Counted from the first letter of the stretch, positions 25,501 to 34,451 are shown. The stretch: DNA of 51,701 nucleotides from Verrucomicrobiota bacterium (GCA_963205105.1 CAUJJW010000411.1:1-51701), one strand, 5' to 3'. Made by a program: numbers and translations. Notes: a model not told the origin generated them from the letters alone.

Positions 25501-28500
25501 CGGTGGGCCAGCGCACCGCGTACTGGTAGGGCAACGACGCCCAGGAAGTGCCGATGCGATCCTGTCGGTACCAGACGACGACGAAGCTCTCACCGCGCTC
25601 GTTGCTGTTGACGGGAAGAATGGGACCGCGCCGGGTGGTGAGTTGGTAGGCGGCGTTGGTGCCGGCGCCGTCATAATAGGCGTTGGTGCTGAGGACGTAG
25701 CCATTGAGGCCCGGATAATCCTGGTGCAACGCGTTGGTGATTGGCTGCCCGACGGTCCACAGGACGTTGGTGACCAGGAAGGCCGGGTCATTCCAGGCGA
25801 TGGTCCGCACCACCGAGAAGTGGTTGGGTTGGTTCTCGGGGTTTTGAGGGCGGCCGTCGGTGCGGAGGTAATGCAGGACGCTGTAGCCGGGTGTCTGGGT
25901 GTTGAAGAGCTTCGTGGTGGCATCGACGCGCTCCTCGCCGGTGGGATAGCTGACGTCCACGAATCCGTAACGGAAGCTGGGGTCGTTCGGTTGGACCTGG
26001 ACCGGGGCGCCGGCCACGTGAATCGGGGGATCGGTCGGCCAAACGTTGAACGACAGCGTGGTGATGGCGACCTCGTTGGTGAAAATCTGGCGAATGAACG
26101 AGTCACCGAACTGGGTGTCGTTGGTGACCGTGGCGAACTCGCCGGTTCGCCAGCGGATCTCGGCGACCACCGGCCGGATGGCGTAGAGCTTACGTTCCAG
26201 AGCGCTCCAGAAGAATGAATTGTCCCATCGGTCGGTGCCGGCACCCTGAAGGATGGTGATCGTCGGGTTCTCCCCGATGGCGCCTTCCGGCCGGAAGACG
26301 CGCCGGCCAATCTCCGTGGCGGGGAAGAGGACGAGCGCTTGATTGGCGCCGTTGCCGCGAGAGCCATTGGCGGCAATCTGGGAGCGATCGTTGATGCCGC
26401 GGGCGTCGGTCAAGGTCCAGCCCGAGCCTGGGCTGAGCGCGGTCAGGTCGTGGGCACGGCCGTCGGTGTACAGAAAGGCGCGCCAGACGCCATTGGTGAG
26501 GGCGCGTCCCACGAGTTGCCCGAAGCGGTTCACTCCGAAGACTTCCGCGGCACCTCCGCCAAACATGTCGCCGAGATCGGTCCAGCTGCCATCCTCGTAG
26601 GTGACGACCCGGGAACGGGCGCCGGAGGGGAAGATGCCTTGGCCGACGATCAGCCCCTGGTCGCTGATGGCGGTGACGACGACATGATCCGCGCCGGCGG
26701 GGCGGCTTAGATCCTCGGTGAGGCCGTTGACGGAGCGGAACGCGTTCGTATTGCCGCCATTGGCGAGTCGGGCATGGCCGGCGATCTCGCCGGCGGTATT
26801 CACGGCGGTGGCCCACATGCTGGCGTAACCGTTGGTGAGGGCGAGCGGTGTCAGGGCCGAGGTGCCGGCGGTGAACGCCCGGAACGTGCCGTCGCCTGTC
26901 TGGGCATAACCGACGATGAGTCCGTCGTCGTTGATGCCGGTGGCGACGCTGAGATTGCCACCTGGGATCACCCCCAGGGTCGTGGGACGCGAATCCTCAC
27001 GGGGATCGATGACGAAGGCGGTGGAAGCGTTCTGCGGATCGGTGGTTGCGCCGACCATGACGCCCGACGCGTTGACATCAAGGCCGGCGCCGGTGGGTCC
27101 CCCGAGGTTGTCGGTGACGTAACCGCGTTCGGCGAGGCCATAACCGGTGTAGAAGAAGGGCTGACTATTGGTGGGTGACGCGATGCTGGCGGCGTACCCG
27201 GCGAGTTGACCGGAGGCGTTGATGGCGGTGGCGAACGAGGACGGTTGCTGGACCACGGAACCGGCATGGACCACGGCGAAGGCGAGTCGTGGATTGACCC
27301 GCACCTGAAACGAGGTCGTTGCCGTGCGGACTCCGTTGTTGAGGGTGATTTCGATGGTCGAGTCGCCGACTTCTCCATCGACGGGCGTGAGGGTCAGGTT
27401 GCGCGAGGTTCCGGTTCCGGAAACCACGATATTCGCCGTGGGCAGAAGGGTTGGATTCGAGGATCGGATGCTGAACGTCAACCGCGAGCCGTCGGGTTGA
27501 TCCTCGTCGGTGACCGAAAAAGGAATCACGAGAGGCGGGTCCTCCTCCTCAAACTCCTGGTCGCGGATGCTGCTGATGGTCGGCGGAATGGGAACGAACG
27601 CGACCTCCAGGGGAAGCGACTGGATGGCGGAAACGGAACCGCGATCGTCGGTGACGGTGTAACGGATCACATTGGTGCCGGAGTATCCCCGCGTCGGGGT
27701 GAACGTGTAGAGGCCGGGTACGAGCGGGTCGGGCTGGAGCGTTCCGTTCTCCGGGGACACACGGATCTGGTAGGTCAGAGGGGCGCGGCCGAAGGCGAAG
27801 CCGGGGAGGAAGATCTGCGTATTCCGGCTGTTGCCTGGGACGATGATCTGGGCGAGAGCGGGAGCGGCGTTGGTGGTCCAGTCGATGGGCGGGGTCAGGG
27901 TGCCGTCGAATCGGATGCCGCCGGGTTTTACGGCGCTGGAATCATAGGCAACGAGGCCGTTGCCCTCATCCAGGCGGTAGTAGAGGTAGAGGTCGGATTC
28001 ATTGCCGACCAGGGATGTGTTCATCCTGCGGAACAAGTCGTCGCTGGTCAGCGCGCGACGCCACAGACGCACTTCGTCGATGGTTCCCTGGAAGAATCCG
28101 GACAGACCGGCAACGGAGCCGAGGTAGAGGCCGGCCGGCCCGAGGTTCACGTCGTTGTTCGTGATCGAACCGAGACTGATGCCATCGCGGAAGATTTCCC
28201 GTCCGCCGGTGGTGACATCGAACACTGCCGCCCAATGATGCCAATCGAGATCCGAATGGTAGGTGGCGGTGGAGAGGAGTTCCACGTTGGGGAGCGTGGC
28301 GTTCATCTGAAGTCCGACGCGGCCGTCGTCGAACCAGCCGAAGGTGGCCTGGGTACGGTCGGTGGCGTTCAGTCCGGAGAAGCTGAAAAGTGCCTGAACA
28401 TTGCCGGAACCGGGAGCAGTGGTCTGGGAGCGGCGCGCCCACAATTCGAGAGTGAACGAGTTTCCTCCGAGGTTGAACCCGGGGGAACGTTGGACGCCCC

Positions 28501-31381
28501 CGGAAGGTCCGTTGAGTTGGAGAGCATGGACGGAACCGGCGACGGGAGCCGGGTTGCGATTCAGGACGTTGATCTGGACGAGTGCTGGCGGGGATGAAAC
28601 GCCGCCGAGGCTGGCGGTGAAGGCGAAATCATCTCCGCCGAAGTAGTAGGGCTGGGGCTGGTAGCGGGCGACGTTTCCTGTGATCGCGAGGTTGCCCCAG
28701 GCGGGCTGTTCCGAGGTGGCTATCGCGAGGGTGTTTCCGGGCGGCGGCGTGCCGATCGGTTGCAGGCGGTAGGCTGGGATGGGGGATTCGACGGTGCCGA
28801 CGGGCAGCGTCCACTGCACGGAGAGGTGAGGGCTGACGATGCCGCCCGAACCTGCCTGATGCCGGACTTCGAAGTAATATTGCTGGCCTGCGACGAGGTC
28901 GACTTTGGCGGTCTGCACCGTGGGTTGGGCGTCGAACTGGCGGAAGCTCACCCCGGAAGCGGGCGAGAGGGCGATCGGTCTTGCGGTGGCAGGATCGCTG
29001 TTGGTTCCGAGGAGCAAATTGCCCTCGTTGGCACTGGCGATGGCAAAGGTGTACGTGCCCGTCTCCGGGGCGAGGATCAAACCTCGGATGCGTTGGGCGT
29101 AGGGCACGCTGGAACCGGGTGGGACCTCCACACCCAAGCCGTTGGCAACGATGGCATCCGGGGCATTGGGCCAGCCCGGGCTGACGAGCAGCCCCGACCC
29201 CACGGAGGTGCTGTCGGGACCGAAGAACAGTTCTCGGACAACGCCACCGCTTCCCCAGGCGTTGTTGCCGGTGATCACCGTGGCGAGGCCGAGGGACGAG
29301 ATGACGTTCTGCTCCACATCGACCGAGGAAGAAGGCGGGACTCCGGGGACGTAGCCTGGGAAGCCGGCCAGTGGAATGGATTGCCGATAAATGCTGGAAT
29401 CGATCAATTGCCCGGAAAGCAAGGTGCGCGGGAAGGACGAGCCGTTGGTGCCGCCATCGAAACGGACGAAGCCTTCATCGCATCGGAAGTAACGGAGCAA
29501 CCCGGGAGCGTCGGCACGGACGGCACGGTTATAGTTGTCGGCGATTTCCTTGGGGCTTCGGGCAACATTCCAGATTCGGATTTCGTCGAGGTGTCCGGTC
29601 CAACGTCGGGGACTGGAGAAGTCCGGATCGTGCCCCACCACAATGGAGCCGGTGGTGACATTGGGCAGGGACGCCAGCGTTCCGGAGGCGGACACCTCAC
29701 CGTCGACATAAAGCGTCACCGATTGGCCGGAGACCACCGCGGCGACGTGGTGCCACTCATTCAGAGGCACCTTTTTCGTCGCGTTGGCGGGAGTGAAGTC
29801 GTTGAACCAATTGGCGATGGAAGGCGAGCCGTCGGACTTCAAGGCGAGGGCGAGTCCTTGCGATGACCTGGGTTGGCCGAGGAACGTGATGAAGTTGAAA
29901 TTCACATCATGGAGCGCGGTGGGATGAACCCAGGCCTCCAAGGTGGCTGTTTGACCCAGGTTCGTCCCTGGGGAGTCGCCGTTGCTGGTGCCGTACTGGG
30001 TTCCTGTGGTGGCCGTGTCGAAAGAGACTGCGGTGCCTGCCCCGAGGACGGTGGGCCACTGCTGGCGTTCGGTGGTGGTGATGGCGACCTGGCTGGTGGC
30101 GGAGTCGCCGGACGGATCGGTGACCCGGAGGTGGATGATTCCTGAACCGGTGACTCCCAGTCGCGGGGTGAAGACCAGGGATCGCTGGTTGGGAACGTTG
30201 GTGTCCACGGGCAGGAAGAAGATGGAGCGAGCGTCGATGAGGTTGGTGGGCATCGAGTCGATGGACATCGTGAGCTTTTCGGTGGGCCAGTGGGGGCTGG
30301 CGATGGCCATGGGCAGCACGTGGGTGTATCCCTGGGGCTGAGTGATGGGATTCACCGACTGGAGGGAGGGTGGGATGTTCGGCTGGACAAAGTGGGCGTA
30401 GGTGGCGGTTCCTTTGGGATGACCGCCCCCCGGATCGAGCTGAAGGGAGACGTTCGCATGTCCGTGCTGGCCCGGTTTCGGAGTCACCGTGATCCGGCGG
30501 GTGGTGGGTGAAGTCGTGGTGACGGTGAAACTGGTGCCGTCCAAGAGCTGCGTATTGTCCGTGGTTGCCGTGATCGTGACGTTTTCAGGAGACGCCTCGA
30601 GCGTTTGGAACGTGAAATCGAACGAATACGGGATGTCCTGAAAAGAGGTTTGCGGTAGTGGTGGGGGATCTACGAAGGGCGCTGTCTGGGCGTCGATGGA
30701 GATGTTGTAGGTATCGAGGTAGAAGGAAGGCTGAGTGATGGAACCTCCAAAGCCGAACTGCCATTCCGGGTTGGAAGTCCACGTCAGGGGAATGTTGGAG
30801 GCGATGGTGTTCGCGCCCCATACCATCGAGAACCCCTGGTCCGGCGAATATCCGATGGATGCCGCCCCGGTTGTGCCGATCGCAATATCCCAGGTCGCGA
30901 TCTCCGTGCCCTGCCAGTAAACGTGAATCCTATGATCGGAGGTGCTGATGACAGGGCCGACTCGGTTCACCAAGACGACCAGGCCGCTGCCATTGCCTGG
31001 GGCGACGTCGCCATAAAAGAGGGAGCCTGGCGGCGAGAACCAAAAGGCCGTTGTGGCCACGGGAGTGGGGTTGCCCTTCACGCGATCCAGGTTCCACCAG
31101 AAGTTGGCCTGGAACGCCTGGACGGCTTGGGGTCGCAAGGCGCCGGTGGGGGGATGGGACCATAGGACGGCTCCCCTTCCTGCGGCATTGACCGGCAACC
31201 CATATTGGAGGGAGCCATCAAAGGCGGTCGAAACCTGCATGGCGCCCGAGGTGCTGGCATTCGCCTGGCTGTTGGGCGTGACGAAGGGGAAGGCTCCAGC
31301 AGAGACGCCCAGCAGGACGGCGGTGGTCCACAGAAGGAGAGCGACACACCGGCACCCATGCATCCACAGATTCGATTTCAT
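19595..31381 (-). CDS. Giant 3928-aa multi-domain secreted protein (LamG, PA14, HAF repeats, helical C-terminus)
   Basis: I start at the ATG at 31381 because a signal peptide follows (VALLLWTTAVLLGVSAGAF). Domains in order: LamG-like lectin folds at about 470-610 (TLEAWVHPTA ... IRIWNVARSPKEI), 970-1110 (FTLELWARRS ... VRLWRRALTSDD) and 2410-2550 (FTMELWVLPE ... LRVWNYARSAAEI); PA14-like at about 715-860 (APETGTYTFAIASANEG); cadherin-like stretches near 1190-1340; HAF-type repeats at 1370-1670 (INASGQLAGYA, INDDGLIVGYAQ, GVNRFGQLVGRA). The last 1000 residues are different: an Asn/Asp-rich entry, then long helices with a hydrophobic stretch (VVGLANDVFAPIIASIYVAS, about 3440), a coiled coil (3480-3560) and a beta tail containing STRIKSVAVWFSNYD (about 3773). 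It likely binds carbohydrate or surfaces. It shares an operon with both flanking genes. Confidence 0.85.
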   Translation of the reverse strand: MKSNLWMHGCRCVALLLWTTAVLLGVSAGAFPFVTPNSQANASTSGAMQVSTAFDGSLQYGLPVNAAGRGAVLWSHPPTGALRPQAVQAFQANFWWNLDRVKGNPTPVATTAFWFSPPGSLFYGDVAPGNGSGLVVLVNRVGPVISTSDHRIHVYWQGTEIATWDIAIGTTGAASIGYSPDQGFSMVWGANTIASNIPLTWTSNPEWQFGFGGSITQPSFYLDTYNISIDAQTAPFVDPPPLPQTSFQDIPYSFDFTFQTLEASPENVTITATTDNTQLLDGTSFTVTTTSPTTRRITVTPKPGQHGHANVSLQLDPGGGHPKGTATYAHFVQPNIPPSLQSVNPITQPQGYTHVLPMAIASPHWPTEKLTMSIDSMPTNLIDARSIFFLPVDTNVPNQRSLVFTPRLGVTGSGIIHLRVTDPSGDSATSQVAITTTERQQWPTVLGAGTAVSFDTATTGTQYGTSNGDSPGTNLGQTATLEAWVHPTALHDVNFNFITFLGQPRSSQGLALALKSDGSPSIANWFNDFTPANATKKVPLNEWHHVAAVVSGQSVTLYVDGEVSASGTLASLPNVTTGSIVVGHDPDFSSPRRWTGHLDEIRIWNVARSPKEIADNYNRAVRADAPGLLRYFRCDEGFVRFDGGTNGSSFPRTLLSGQLIDSSIYRQSIPLAGFPGYVPGVPPSSSVDVEQNVISSLGLATVITGNNAWGSGGVVRELFFGPDSTSVGSGLLVSPGWPNAPDAIVANGLGVEVPPGSSVPYAQRIRGLILAPETGTYTFAIASANEGNLLLGTNSDPATARPIALSPASGVSFRQFDAQPTVQTAKVDLVAGQQYYFEVRHQAGSGGIVSPHLSVQWTLPVGTVESPIPAYRLQPIGTPPPGNTLAIATSEQPAWGNLAITGNVARYQPQPYYFGGDDFAFTASLGGVSSPPALVQINVLNRNPAPVAGSVHALQLNGPSGGVQRSPGFNLGGNSFTLELWARRSQTTAPGSGNVQALFSFSGLNATDRTQATFGWFDDGRVGLQMNATLPNVELLSTATYHSDLDWHHWAAVFDVTTGGREIFRDGISLGSITNNDVNLGPAGLYLGSVAGLSGFFQGTIDEVRLWRRALTSDDLFRRMNTSLVGNESDLYLYYRLDEGNGLVAYDSSAVKPGGIRFDGTLTPPIDWTTNAAPALAQIIVPGNSRNTQIFLPGFAFGRAPLTYQIRVSPENGTLQPDPLVPGLYTFTPTRGYSGTNVIRYTVTDDRGSVSAIQSLPLEVAFVPIPPTISSIRDQEFEEEDPPLVIPFSVTDEDQPDGSRLTFSIRSSNPTLLPTANIVVSGTGTSRNLTLTPVDGEVGDSTIEITLNNGVRTATTSFQVRVNPRLAFAVVHAGSVVQQPSSFATAINASGQLAGYAASIASPTNSQPFFYTGYGLAERGYVTDNLGGPTGAGLDVNASGVMVGATTDPQNASTAFVIDPREDSRPTTLGVIPGGNLSVATGINDDGLIVGYAQTGDGTFRAFTAGTSALTPLALTNGYASMWATAVNTAGEIAGHARLANGGNTNAFRSVNGLTEDLSRPAGADHVVVTAISDQGLIVGQGIFPSGARSRVVTYEDGSWTDLGDMFGGGAAEVFGVNRFGQLVGRALTNGVWRAFLYTDGRAHDLTALSPGSGWTLTDARGINDRSQIAANGSRGNGANQALVLFPATEIGRRVFRPEGAIGENPTITILQGAGTDRWDNSFFWSALERKLYAIRPVVAEIRWRTGEFATVTNDTQFGDSFIRQIFTNEVAITTLSFNVWPTDPPIHVAGAPVQVQPNDPSFRYGFVDVSYPTGEERVDATTKLFNTQTPGYSVLHYLRTDGRPQNPENQPNHFSVVRTIAWNDPAFLVTNVLWTVGQPITNALHQDYPGLNGYVLSTNAYYDGAGTNAAYQLTTRRGPILPVNSNERGESFVVVWYRQDRIGTSWASLPYQYAVRWPTDPESIVIASQLGSGPLSPQAFPQSAIYDQPNPNLPGFNPNEEHALFSNGTLYALRNDLNARITPKASDPFVLLRYLDPTSGEWRMKVYSVVAENTAFTFRYVGTAGREIQPPIPISALPLMNAQNTVVQGPAWQDVHGRFYAKAAGIDGSDDLVVLRFFYPLQRGFFYDLDRDGIPERIEGDPIPWLDHRDNGSIGQPMDVSYVIYWPQETPALLVGQSLTTATDGLPDITDMASAQVIFDSGDPTGSRPLSAAARLFDPLSARTIQLEEDFAFPASVRRQVDPSTGTEIFPDLPYYLRVRLYHDPRNRLLGFRGFVVTPSDGANPITLVNVMSKRESLVIQGMDPSQDPKFAAAIQDLYAVTRNPNRLDLTGDGLPDESLLVGLTTQVVTTNGLTATNIVRETLLGAKALSVSQPLLTPPAPPASAIQIRTNTAAMRVGPVFGDVTNTFTMELWVLPETAISLQRERTDANDSHTGQSFAVFPLQGAKAYGPGSTGAGISVGTNGVTVALQGDWLFAPILVYATNLVGWQHVAVVFNDRQPQLYLNGTLVHVGLIGPGEVHPGADVSLGDYSDYGPQAGPFVGSVSDLRVWNYARSAAEIKANKLSRLTGIEPGLVGLWRFDELTGSIAADSSSRTNAGTLLDGVVWSTSGPPRNPSSGYVVVAENNDPTLSGLPVSLHVIRVDDLLARGSLANIQPDNVLDERVTLRHNADFAGQPDGFVFQWLYQVDGAGFDPTAVPLTDAKGDITDARNWVPYPTDPASGRGVNDLTLGSGALSGLLTLSDVWYIMRYGEVTPEGQTNWSGWIGDPSATANAPRAMLVPGWIKRVLGGINLFAQRGSDFDNNQVNTLASTIAEAGPRYEGDVALNPATTDNFGLIEIYTTVLNRGRGLSIDGTPAVAYEPADKALLLAAGNIADLYLLHGNEAFADSADPTIGLTTDSTALGSMSSSVFAFQNQMGSLLEEELAMLRGRDDTFAGVGAAPVYNRLFWNFTGNEGETAYVAKYGIPDQNSDGFINAGDARILFPQGHGDAWGHYLSALTTYYDLLRHTNFVWTPRPEDTLVAGVPIQVNYQDERRFASAAAARARTGAEIVNRTHRLGYTDDPVAQLQGFPDSQRDRAWSVTGWARRAAQGAYFDWVTGNAILPTVDPADHVGIQKVDRTTVGELMQIVTEAASIVNLLDQANAGLNPLGFANGVVPFDIDPDLVRIGFQRNSHFDQIYQRALKALQNAEVTFNRATVLSSELRKQQNSVSDFSVSVATQESAYLGDLIQIYGYPYSGDIGPGGTYPSGYQGPDLLHWMYVPTVDVTAQNNPRGEGFTDLSSKFNDLQAIAVNIKGNFAAQFSQTTLDALDPSKVPDTRVEYPIHPGAYTFETPPSWGQRRAEGSLQGALRELVLAQAQLRQSLTAYQNQVSEIEEHAKLLELRYGLRREQLGLADAKVGLNTVYNVALTAAQTTKIVSHGVATTFQSAVAGLVHAVPTVVGLANDVFAPIIASIYVASTFAEAGPTAIAHGAEIAENFLELAKEETELGIELQVETNQQDFEVAERLKELEVLVRDEASHRLELFNANQAILQAARNVESILAQGQRLLVQRTNFRKVTAGSIQAARYRDLGLRIFRDDSLQKYDAQFEIAARYVHLAAAAYDYELNLGTANGAGGTFAPDILRERSLGELVNDEPVVGRVGLASILGRMRQNFDVLRGQLGLNNDRPEDSRFSLRSEAFRVLPSVDGTNVYSSDDNWRLLLQSSLVSNLWDVAEFRRYCRPFAPESAGPQPGIVLRFGTTVTAGQNFFGQPLGPLDSSYDPSEYSTRIKSVAVWFSNYDAADLARKPRVYLVPVGVDRLRSAEADDFTVRDWQVIDQRIPVPFPLGTASLSNPATPPIDPSPDGSFASIRRHSAFRAYQDAEFDLDQFNESTRLIGRSVWNTQWVLIIPGAYLLEDYTKGLDLFIQSVDDIKLYFQTYSVSGN

Positions 31382-31415
31382 GACAGTCAGAGTTGGGTTT
31401 GAGCGGGGAACGGGT

Positions 31416-33164
31416 TCAGGGGGCATTCAGGGTGCCGACATCCGAAATGCGTCGGAGAGTCAGCGAACCGGAGGTGCTGAGGGGATTCTTGTGAAGGCCG
31501 GTGAGTGTCTCGGAATAAGTACCGCCGAGGATCTGGTCGCCGTCGCCGGGTGGCGCAGTGTCGGGCGCACCGAAGGCGAGGGTGATTTGGCGTGTGATGG
31601 CGTAGGACCGGTTGGTGCCGTGATCCGGATGGTAGCGATGGAGAAAGGGATTGCTCGGCAGGTCGGGCGTCACGTTCAAGGTGCCAGTGACTTGGTTGCT
31701 GATGGCCAGAGTACCGATCAGAGGCAGTTGGAATTGGCCCGGGGCGGTTGCGAAATCGAAGTGTGGCGCTGTCAATCGGCGGCCGGCGATGCGACCGGAA
31801 CGAAGGTCGGATGGCGAAAGAGCTGCAAGGACCGAGGGGTCGGTGATCAGCCGCGACGGGCGGGGCGACAGGGTGGACACCAGGGAGCCGTCGGTCGTCG
31901 CGGGTGAAGTGTTGTCCGAGGTGTAGAGCAGGGTGACATCGCGCAGGAGGGTGACCTGACCGCTGGAATTCACGTGCAGGAGAAGTCGCAGCGGAAAAGC
32001 CAACGGCACCGTGCCGGAACCGGTCTGGTCTCCGGATTCGGGGACGGGAACAACCTGGGTGATGTTGGCTGTGCCCAGCCAAAGGCCGGTCGTGTCGGCG
32101 ACCGGACTCGCGAGGGCTCGGGCCCCGATCTGGAACAGGGTTCCTTCCCCGTCGCTGATGGCCAGGAGACTGGTGTGCAGGTCGGGTCGCGCCGGATCGG
32201 AGGTCGACGGTGACAATTTCGAGCGGTCGAGCGCGATGACCAGTTGGTGGCTGGATGAGGCGACAACGGTCTGGTGGTGAGTTCCCAGGGGTTTGGTGGT
32301 GTTGGTGGAACCGGAGAGCGCGGATTGAACCAGGACGAGGTGGGTGGGTTCCGCGACCTGATGCAGAATCCGGACCTCTTTGGACAGCGCGTGGCGATTG
32401 TGGAGAGTGAGTGCGACGCGTCGCTGGGTGGCATCGAAATCAAGGGTGTCACCTGTGTCGGATTCGATGTGAAAAGGGGCGATGAAGTCCGATGGGCCGC
32501 GGGTGTAAACCCAGCACGCTTCACCGCGTCGCATCACCGCGTCGGGTGGGACCAGGTTCCACGAACCGTCGGGGGACAGACGGTAGATGGGTTCGAGTTG
32601 CTGGCTCGCGGTGTCATAGTGCGCCGTGGAGGCTCGGAAGAAGGTGCGAAAAGAGATCGGTAGGGCGGGATCGACGGGAAAACCGCGCAGGTTGTAGCGA
32701 TCCGGCGCCCACTCCGGTGTTCGAATGATGGGGCGACCGGTGACCGACCAGGTCACCGTGTTGCTGCCGCCGATGCGGATCAGGTACGCGCGCTGGGGCA
32801 GGACGGCGCGGAGGTTCGAAACAACGGATTCGGGAGAGTCTTCGGGGAAGTAGGATAGCCACTGGGCACGGTTCCAACCGGCGGAGGCGGGATTCTGAAT
32901 GAAGTCGGTGGCCGAGACGCGATCGGACCAGGTCCAGGCGCTGACGAGAGGCAGCCCGGCAAACACCTGGGCGGGATCGCGGTCGGGGGCCTCCACCTCC
33001 AGCCAGATGGCGTTCCAGCCTGGCTGGAGTTCGAAGCTTTGGGTTTGGGTTTGGGCGAGGCTCGTCGCGGGCACGAGCAACGCGATCGTGCAGGCGACCA
33101 AGGCGGTCGCGAATCCCGCGGCGCGGTTCAGCCAGGGGCATGGATTGGTCAAACGGTTCGTCAT
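31416..33164 (-). CDS. Secreted protein of unknown function, first gene of the giant-protein operon
   Basis: From the ATG at 33164 the protein is 582 aa with a clear signal peptide (AAGFATALVACTIALLVPAT, cleavage near SLA). The mature start, FELQPGWNAIWLEVEAPD, followed by VFAGLPLVSAWTWSD, introduces an all-beta region. Later segments include SPDGSWNLVPPDAVMRRGEACWVY and a C-terminal part with repeated beta strands. I know of no named family, but the FELQPGWNAIWLEV opening recurs in large verrucomicrobial secretion loci. The giant gene starts 34 nt after its stop, and promoter A lies 81 nt upstream of the start, so it heads a three-gene operon. A role as partner or chaperone of the giant protein is inference. 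The minus-strand leader just before ATG is CTCCCTCCC, with no Shine-Dalgarno. Confidence 0.72.
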   Translation of the reverse strand: MTNRLTNPCPWLNRAAGFATALVACTIALLVPATSLAQTQTQSFELQPGWNAIWLEVEAPDRDPAQVFAGLPLVSAWTWSDRVSATDFIQNPASAGWNRAQWLSYFPEDSPESVVSNLRAVLPQRAYLIRIGGSNTVTWSVTGRPIIRTPEWAPDRYNLRGFPVDPALPISFRTFFRASTAHYDTASQQLEPIYRLSPDGSWNLVPPDAVMRRGEACWVYTRGPSDFIAPFHIESDTGDTLDFDATQRRVALTLHNRHALSKEVRILHQVAEPTHLVLVQSALSGSTNTTKPLGTHHQTVVASSSHQLVIALDRSKLSPSTSDPARPDLHTSLLAISDGEGTLFQIGARALASPVADTTGLWLGTANITQVVPVPESGDQTGSGTVPLAFPLRLLLHVNSSGQVTLLRDVTLLYTSDNTSPATTDGSLVSTLSPRPSRLITDPSVLAALSPSDLRSGRIAGRRLTAPHFDFATAPGQFQLPLIGTLAISNQVTGTLNVTPDLPSNPFLHRYHPDHGTNRSYAITRQITLAFGAPDTAPPGDGDQILGGTYSETLTGLHKNPLSTSGSLTLRRISDVGTLNAP

Positions 33165-33245
33165 GGGAGGGAGAATCTTCCCCGAACAAACTCCGACACC
33201 GGCCTTGGGGTCGTTGGGTTCACTCCTTGGAAGAATCTGTGAGTG

Positions 33246-33273
33246 CTTACCGCAATTCGCGGGGAAGGTTACC
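33246..33273 (-). promoter_or_regulatory. Conserved ECF-type promoter A (giant-protein operon)
   Basis: On the minus strand GGTAACC (33273-33267), 14 nt beginning TTCCCCGC, then CGGTAAG (33252-33246). Both boxes match the consensus exactly. The start codon of the 582-aa protein is 81 nt downstream. Confidence 0.75.
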
Positions 33274-33297
33274 GACTGAGGTGAAGCTTCTCGAAAG

Positions 33298-34353
33298 TCA
33301 GGGCGCGGGGAGGGACGGAGGACGTTGCGCGTGGAACGATTCGGGTGGGTGGGTGGCACGCGGATCTTCCATGGCTGACAGGCGTTCGGTGTGGATCTCG
33401 ACGCGATGGCGTGAACGCAGTTCATCGAGCAGGGCGGTTTCCGCCTCCGCCTTGCGCGACTGACCCAGTTCCCGACGAATGCGTTCGCGGACGGAATCCA
33501 GGGAAGCGAGTTGGCCTTCCTGGCGTTCGACCAGCTTCAGCAGGAACCAGCCTTCATCGGTTGGAATGATGGGGCTGATGTCTCCGGGAGCGGCCAATAA
33601 GAAGGCGGCCTCCACCACGGCGGCGGGCCAGGTTCGAGCCGCTTGTGCGCGGTTCAGCCACCCCACATCACCGCCGTTCCGGCGCGAGGACAGGTGGGAC
33701 GAATGGATGGCAGCCAAGTCCCCGAAATCCCGCGCCGCTGCGGCTTGCGACACCGCCAGCTCTCGCACGCGAGCGATCCTCGGTTCCAGTTCTTCCGGCT
33801 TTCCCTCTCTTGAAACGGGTGAGGGTCCGATCCGGATGATGGCGAGGCGGCGGCGTTCGGGAGCGGTGAACTGCGCCGCGTGGTCCTGAAAATAGGCCTC
33901 AATCGCGGCATCCTCCACGCTCTGGGACGCGGGGAGCGCGGATTCGAGCTCCTCGCGGAATCGGCTGGTCACCCACCGTTTCCATGCGGCGCGAACATCC
34001 TCACGCTCCGTGAATCGGGTGCGGGTGGCTTCGGCGAAATAGAGTTCGCGGCGGATCAGATCCTCCAAGACGACGGCGGCGTGCTGGGAGGCGTCGGTGT
34101 TGCTGAACGGTGGTTTTTTCGCCCAGGCGGCGAGCAAGTCGGACTCGGTGATGAGGGCGTCGCCGACGCGCGCGAGGATCTTTGGATCGGTGGATGCAGC
34201 GTGGGTCGGGTGGCTGGAGGAACCGGCGATTCGGACGGAGTAGGCAACGCCGCCAGCGATGGCGAGTCCGAGAATCCACGCCACGTGGATGAGGCGTTTC
34301 CAGGGAATGGCCTTGGCAGGCGCAGGGCTTTCGGACCGTGGTTCTTGGAGCAT
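33298..34353 (-). CDS. Membrane-anchored PpiC-type peptidyl-prolyl cis-trans isomerase
   Basis: This 351-aa protein has one N-terminal membrane anchor at about residues 25-45 (IHVAWILGLAIAGGVAYSV). It then has the SurA/PrsA-like helical region (ILARVGDALITESDLLAAW, LEDLIRRELYFAEATR) and a parvulin domain at about 165-285 (FGDLAAIHSSHLSSRRNGGD, VGWLNRAQ, PGDISPIIPTDEGWFLLKLV). Such enzymes isomerise prolyl bonds and act as foldases for exported proteins on the outer face of the inner membrane. It stands between the kinase gene and the giant-protein operon, on the same strand, and has the same promoter element as both (34424-34451). A dedicated role in folding the giant proteins is a reasonable inference but not shown. 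Confidence 0.87.
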   Translation of the reverse strand: MLQEPRSESPAPAKAIPWKRLIHVAWILGLAIAGGVAYSVRIAGSSSHPTHAASTDPKILARVGDALITESDLLAAWAKKPPFSNTDASQHAAVVLEDLIRRELYFAEATRTRFTEREDVRAAWKRWVTSRFREELESALPASQSVEDAAIEAYFQDHAAQFTAPERRRLAIIRIGPSPVSREGKPEELEPRIARVRELAVSQAAAARDFGDLAAIHSSHLSSRRNGGDVGWLNRAQAARTWPAAVVEAAFLLAAPGDISPIIPTDEGWFLLKLVERQEGQLASLDSVRERIRRELGQSRKAEAETALLDELRSRHRVEIHTERLSAMEDPRATHPPESFHAQRPPSLPAP

Positions 34354-34423
34354 GGCAAGGCACGTCCTGGGTGAAGAAGGTCGGGCTGCGGGCCCGGCGG
34401 GTTTCCCAAGGCGTCCGCGGGTG

Positions 34424-34451
34424 CTTACCGGAAAGTGCGGTGAAGGTTACC
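34424..34451 (-). promoter_or_regulatory. Conserved ECF-type promoter B (PpiC gene)
   Basis: On the minus strand GGTAACC (34451-34445), 14 nt beginning TTCACCGC, then CGGTAAG (34430-34424). Both boxes are exact, and similarity to promoter A extends a few bases on each side (GTC before, CAC after). The start codon is 70 nt downstream. Confidence 0.75.
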
